In this document: positions 49,842-51,739 of the stretch, piece after piece | Layout: each line of letters starts with the position of its first letter | Numbering within the stretch: position 1 is the stretch's first letter | Source: Bradyrhizobium centrolobii | GTDB taxonomy: Bacteria > Pseudomonadota > Alphaproteobacteria > Rhizobiales > Xanthobacteraceae | Length of the DNA: 51,739 nucleotides | Direction of reading: 5' to 3' | NCBI RefSeq assembly: GCF_001641635.1 | Contig: NZ_LUUB01000031.1 | Location: 1-51,739, forward strand | Program-made: the position numbers and the translations under genes | The notes under the pieces: model-generated | Database searches by the model: none | What the model saw: only the letters and a program-made list of their open reading frames with translations | Told to the model about the DNA's origin: nothing

Positions 49842-50339
49842 GATGAACTCTGAGTCGCCAAATATGAATTACCTGACGGGCTATGACGCCTATTCCTACT
49901 ATGTGCCGCAGTTCGTAATCGTATCTTTGAAACATCGGCAGCCGGTCTGGATCGGTCGGTTCATGGACCGTGTTTCCGCAGTCATGACTAGCTATCTCGA
50001 CGACCAGAACATCCATGCATACGAAGACAAGTATGTTCACTCGGCGGCGCTTTCCGCCTTTGATGTGATCGCTGAGACAGTCAAAGATCTCGGAGGTGAG
50101 AGGCCCTGCATAGGTGTTGAGTTAGGCGGCTATTACTATTCGGAAGGCTCATGCGGACCTGATGCGGGCGTTGCCGCAGGCGAAATTTGTCGATGCGGAT
50201 TTGCTCGTAAACTGGATTCGTATCGTCAAAAGCCCAGCCGAACTGGCGCTGATGCGTCAAGCCGGGTCAACCGCCGACGCGATGATGCAACGAGTTATTG
50301 ATGTCGTCGCGCCGGGCGTGCGCGAGTGCGACATTGCAG
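49842..50339 (+). repeat. 498-bp direct repeat, copy 2
   Basis: This copy of 43110-43607 starts and ends abruptly inside the M24 coding sequence and keeps the same frameshift, with about four substitutions. It lies head-to-head with the CmcJ/NvfI-like gene. Confidence 0.93.
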
Positions 50340-50380
50340 ACATCATATCGATTGGAAGGGCTGCTGAAGAAGGAAATTGA
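49842..50380 (+). pseudogene. M24 creatinase-like gene, internal fragment
   Basis: It encodes P-N-M-N-Y-L-T-G-Y-D to E-C-D-I-A, roughly residues 50-210 of the protein at 42970. Homology ends at 50339 and unrelated sequence follows. With the frameshift and no catalytic domain it cannot be functional. Confidence 0.88.
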
Positions 50381-50889
50381 ATTCGAGGTTATAAATACAC
50401 GGAGTGGAAATGCTAACACAGCGATGGAAGCAGCGTACTTTATGAAAAGGCCTGCGTATACAATCCTGATATCTAAACTATTTCATCGATGACGCAGAAC
50501 CAACAGCGAAGGACGGAGAATTCCTACTAGGGCACTTTCAGTAGCATTCATTGCGGGCTGTTTCGCCCTTCTAATGCGAACATTCTTCAGCTGGCTGATT
50601 GGCAGCATTATTGCCGCGGCCTTTACCAAGAGAACTAACCCGGCTGCTTGGTTGCGCAGAGTACACTGAAAGAACTTGCGATCTATTGTATGTCGGAAAA
50701 GTGCAGTCGACGTATTGGCATTACGCGCTCTCGCGAAGTGAGCGACGCGATCTCTGGTTGGCGAAACAAGTTGAAGTTGATGCGCTAACGTTTCTCTCCG
50801 ACAGCGGCCGCGGTGTGTAGTTCGGTCGCCTTTCTGATGGACCTTGCCCTGCGAGCTTGGCGGCTTAATTCAGTTTGAAGTCCGTACTA
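50381..50889. other. No recognisable gene
   Basis: Short frames (to 50492; 50599-50820) have no assigned family. The region separates the M24 fragment from the terminal IS5-family element. Confidence 0.35.
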
Positions 50890-51735
50890 GGTCGTGTTGA
50901 TGGTTTTTGACAGCGGAATCGAGTTTTGATTCAAGACTGCCTTTCTGTGGGAGGCAGGATTGAGTCGGGGCGATCTGACGGAGACACAATGGCAGATACT
51001 CGATCCTCTGTTGCCCGATCGCGGCGAGCGTGGCCCGCCAATTCTAGATAAGCGGCGTACGGTCAACGGCATTCTGTGGGTTCTGCGAACTGGCGTGCCA
51101 TGGCGCGACATGCCGGAACGATATGGCAAGTGGAACTCGGTCTTCATTCGCTTCACCCGCTGGAGCAAATCTGGTGTTTGGGATGCGGCATTCGAGACTT
51201 TGGCGAGTCTCGGGCCTCCCGCCGACGAGGAGCACGCCATCGATTCCACCATCATCCGGGCGCACCAGCATGCGGCTGGAGTAAAAGGGGGAATCAAAAT
51301 CAGAAAGCGCTCGGCCGCTCGCGCGGTGGCTTCTCGACGAAGGTCCACGTCCGCACCAATGCCGAAGGCAACCCGCTGACCTTCGACATCACTGGCGGCG
51401 AGGTCCACGAAGTTAATGCCTACGAAGCATTGATGGAGCTTCACGACGTCAATCCCAGAAAGCTTCTCGGCGATAAAGGCTACGACAGCGACGCTATTCG
51501 TGCTGATCTTGTAGAGCGTGGCATCGAGGCTGTGATCCCGCCGCGATCGAACCGCACGATCCAAATCAAATACGATCGTGAGGCCTACAAGCATCGCAAT
51601 CTCGTCGAACGCTGTGTCAATCGCATCAAACAATACCGTCGCGTTGCTACCCGTTACGAAAAAACCGCCAGAGCGTACCTGTCGATGCTAAGCATCGCCG
51701 CAGCATTGCTCTGGGTTAGAACCGTCAACACGACC
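50890..51735 (+). mobile_element. IS5-family (IS427/IS1031-like) insertion sequence
   Basis: The terminal inverted repeats are GGTCGTGTTGA (50890-50900) and its complement TCAACACGACC (51725-51735), extending imperfectly inward (TGGTTTTTG against ACGGTTCTAAC). CTA precedes and TAG follows, consistent with insertion at a CTAG-like target. At 846 bp with a two-frame transposase it looks complete. The window ends four bases past it. Confidence 0.9.
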
Positions 51736-51738
51736 TAG
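50960..51738 (+). CDS. IS5-family transposase, two frames joined by -1 frameshift
   Basis: Frame one (50960-51379) has the DUF4096-like N-terminal domain (L-T-E-T-Q-W-Q-I-L-D-P-L-L-P, V-P-W-R-D-M-P-E-R-Y) and A-I-D-S-T-I-I-R-A-H (first Asp). The second frame, entered by slipping at A4G5 (51283-51291), gives N-Q-N-Q-K-A-L-G-R-S-R-G-G-F-S-T-K, L-L-G-D-K-G-Y-D-S-D (second Asp) and R-N-L-V-E-R-C-V-N-R-I-K-Q-Y-R-R (Glu). The stop lies at the right end of the element. No damage is seen. Confidence 0.88.
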
Positions 51739-51739
51739 C

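Noticed and set aside
50630..50820. Frame that could be a small DNA-binding or tyrosine-recombinase-like fragment
   Set aside because: Too short and no diagnostic residues; function not assignable.

Overview
The window looks like accessory, symbiosis-island-type DNA from a rhizobial alphaproteobacterium, most likely Bradyrhizobium or a close relative. This is inferred from gene content: a Bradyrhizobium-style porin and Crp/Fnr regulator, rhizobial IS families (IS5/IS427, IS3, IS66 with a UPF0149 passenger, IS110, IS630, IS21, IS701, IS1634), creatinase-like M24 proteins, and a MocDEF-like oxygenase/ferredoxin/reductase set. No nod, nif or fix gene, tRNA, rRNA or CRISPR array was seen. Both ends lie in IS5-family elements, so the window may be a segment or contig bounded by repeats.

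Layout. 1-841: IS5-family element. 948-9543: an intact M24 creatinase-like gene and an intact TPP-dependent enzyme, among decayed genes for an acetyl-CoA hydrolase/CoA transferase, a polyamine-type ABC transporter (ATPase and binding protein) and an ADP-forming acyl-CoA synthetase. 9958-10785: intact Crp/Fnr regulator. 10857-13600: an IS3 element split exactly by an IS110 element. 13910-18006: carboxylesterase pseudogene, then an intact porin with a hairpin behind it. 18125-19328: IS3 element with clear ends. 19564-23169: the best-preserved operon, encoding a membrane di-iron hydroxylase, a Rieske ferredoxin, a TIM-barrel isomerase and a ferredoxin reductase. 23170-26042: a collapsed acyl-CoA/carnitine-type operon (TPP enzyme fused to acyl-CoA dehydrogenase, ADP-forming acyl-CoA synthetase, CaiD), broken by deletions, frameshifts and a stop. 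26056-31000: an IS graveyard surrounding a TylF-like methyltransferase gene. 31616-33448: intact asparagine synthetase. 33860-36461: IS701 remnant, MFS pseudogene and two coupled Cys-rich small ORFs. 37182-39830: a decayed CmcJ/NvfI-like oxygenase and a TauD-like gene that has lost its metal motif. 40370-44800: IS3 and IS66 debris around a frameshifted M24 gene. 45430-50380: intact MaoC dehydratase, broken Bcr/CflA exporter, intact CmcJ/NvfI-like oxygenase and a 498-bp second copy of part of the M24 gene. 50890-51735: intact-looking IS5-family element.

How the genes fit together. The 19564-23169 operon reads as a complete electron chain, NAD(P)H to flavoprotein reductase to Rieske ferredoxin to membrane di-iron oxygenase, with an isomerase/epimerase-like enzyme. 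This resembles the rhizopine mocDEF logic and probably oxidises or demethylates a small, possibly inositol- or sugar-like, compound. Around it, CoA-ester enzymes, Fe(II)/2-oxoglutarate oxygenases, creatinase-like hydrolases and transporters suggest former catabolic or specialised-metabolite pathways now being lost through IS activity. About a dozen non-IS genes look intact; at least as many are pseudogenes.
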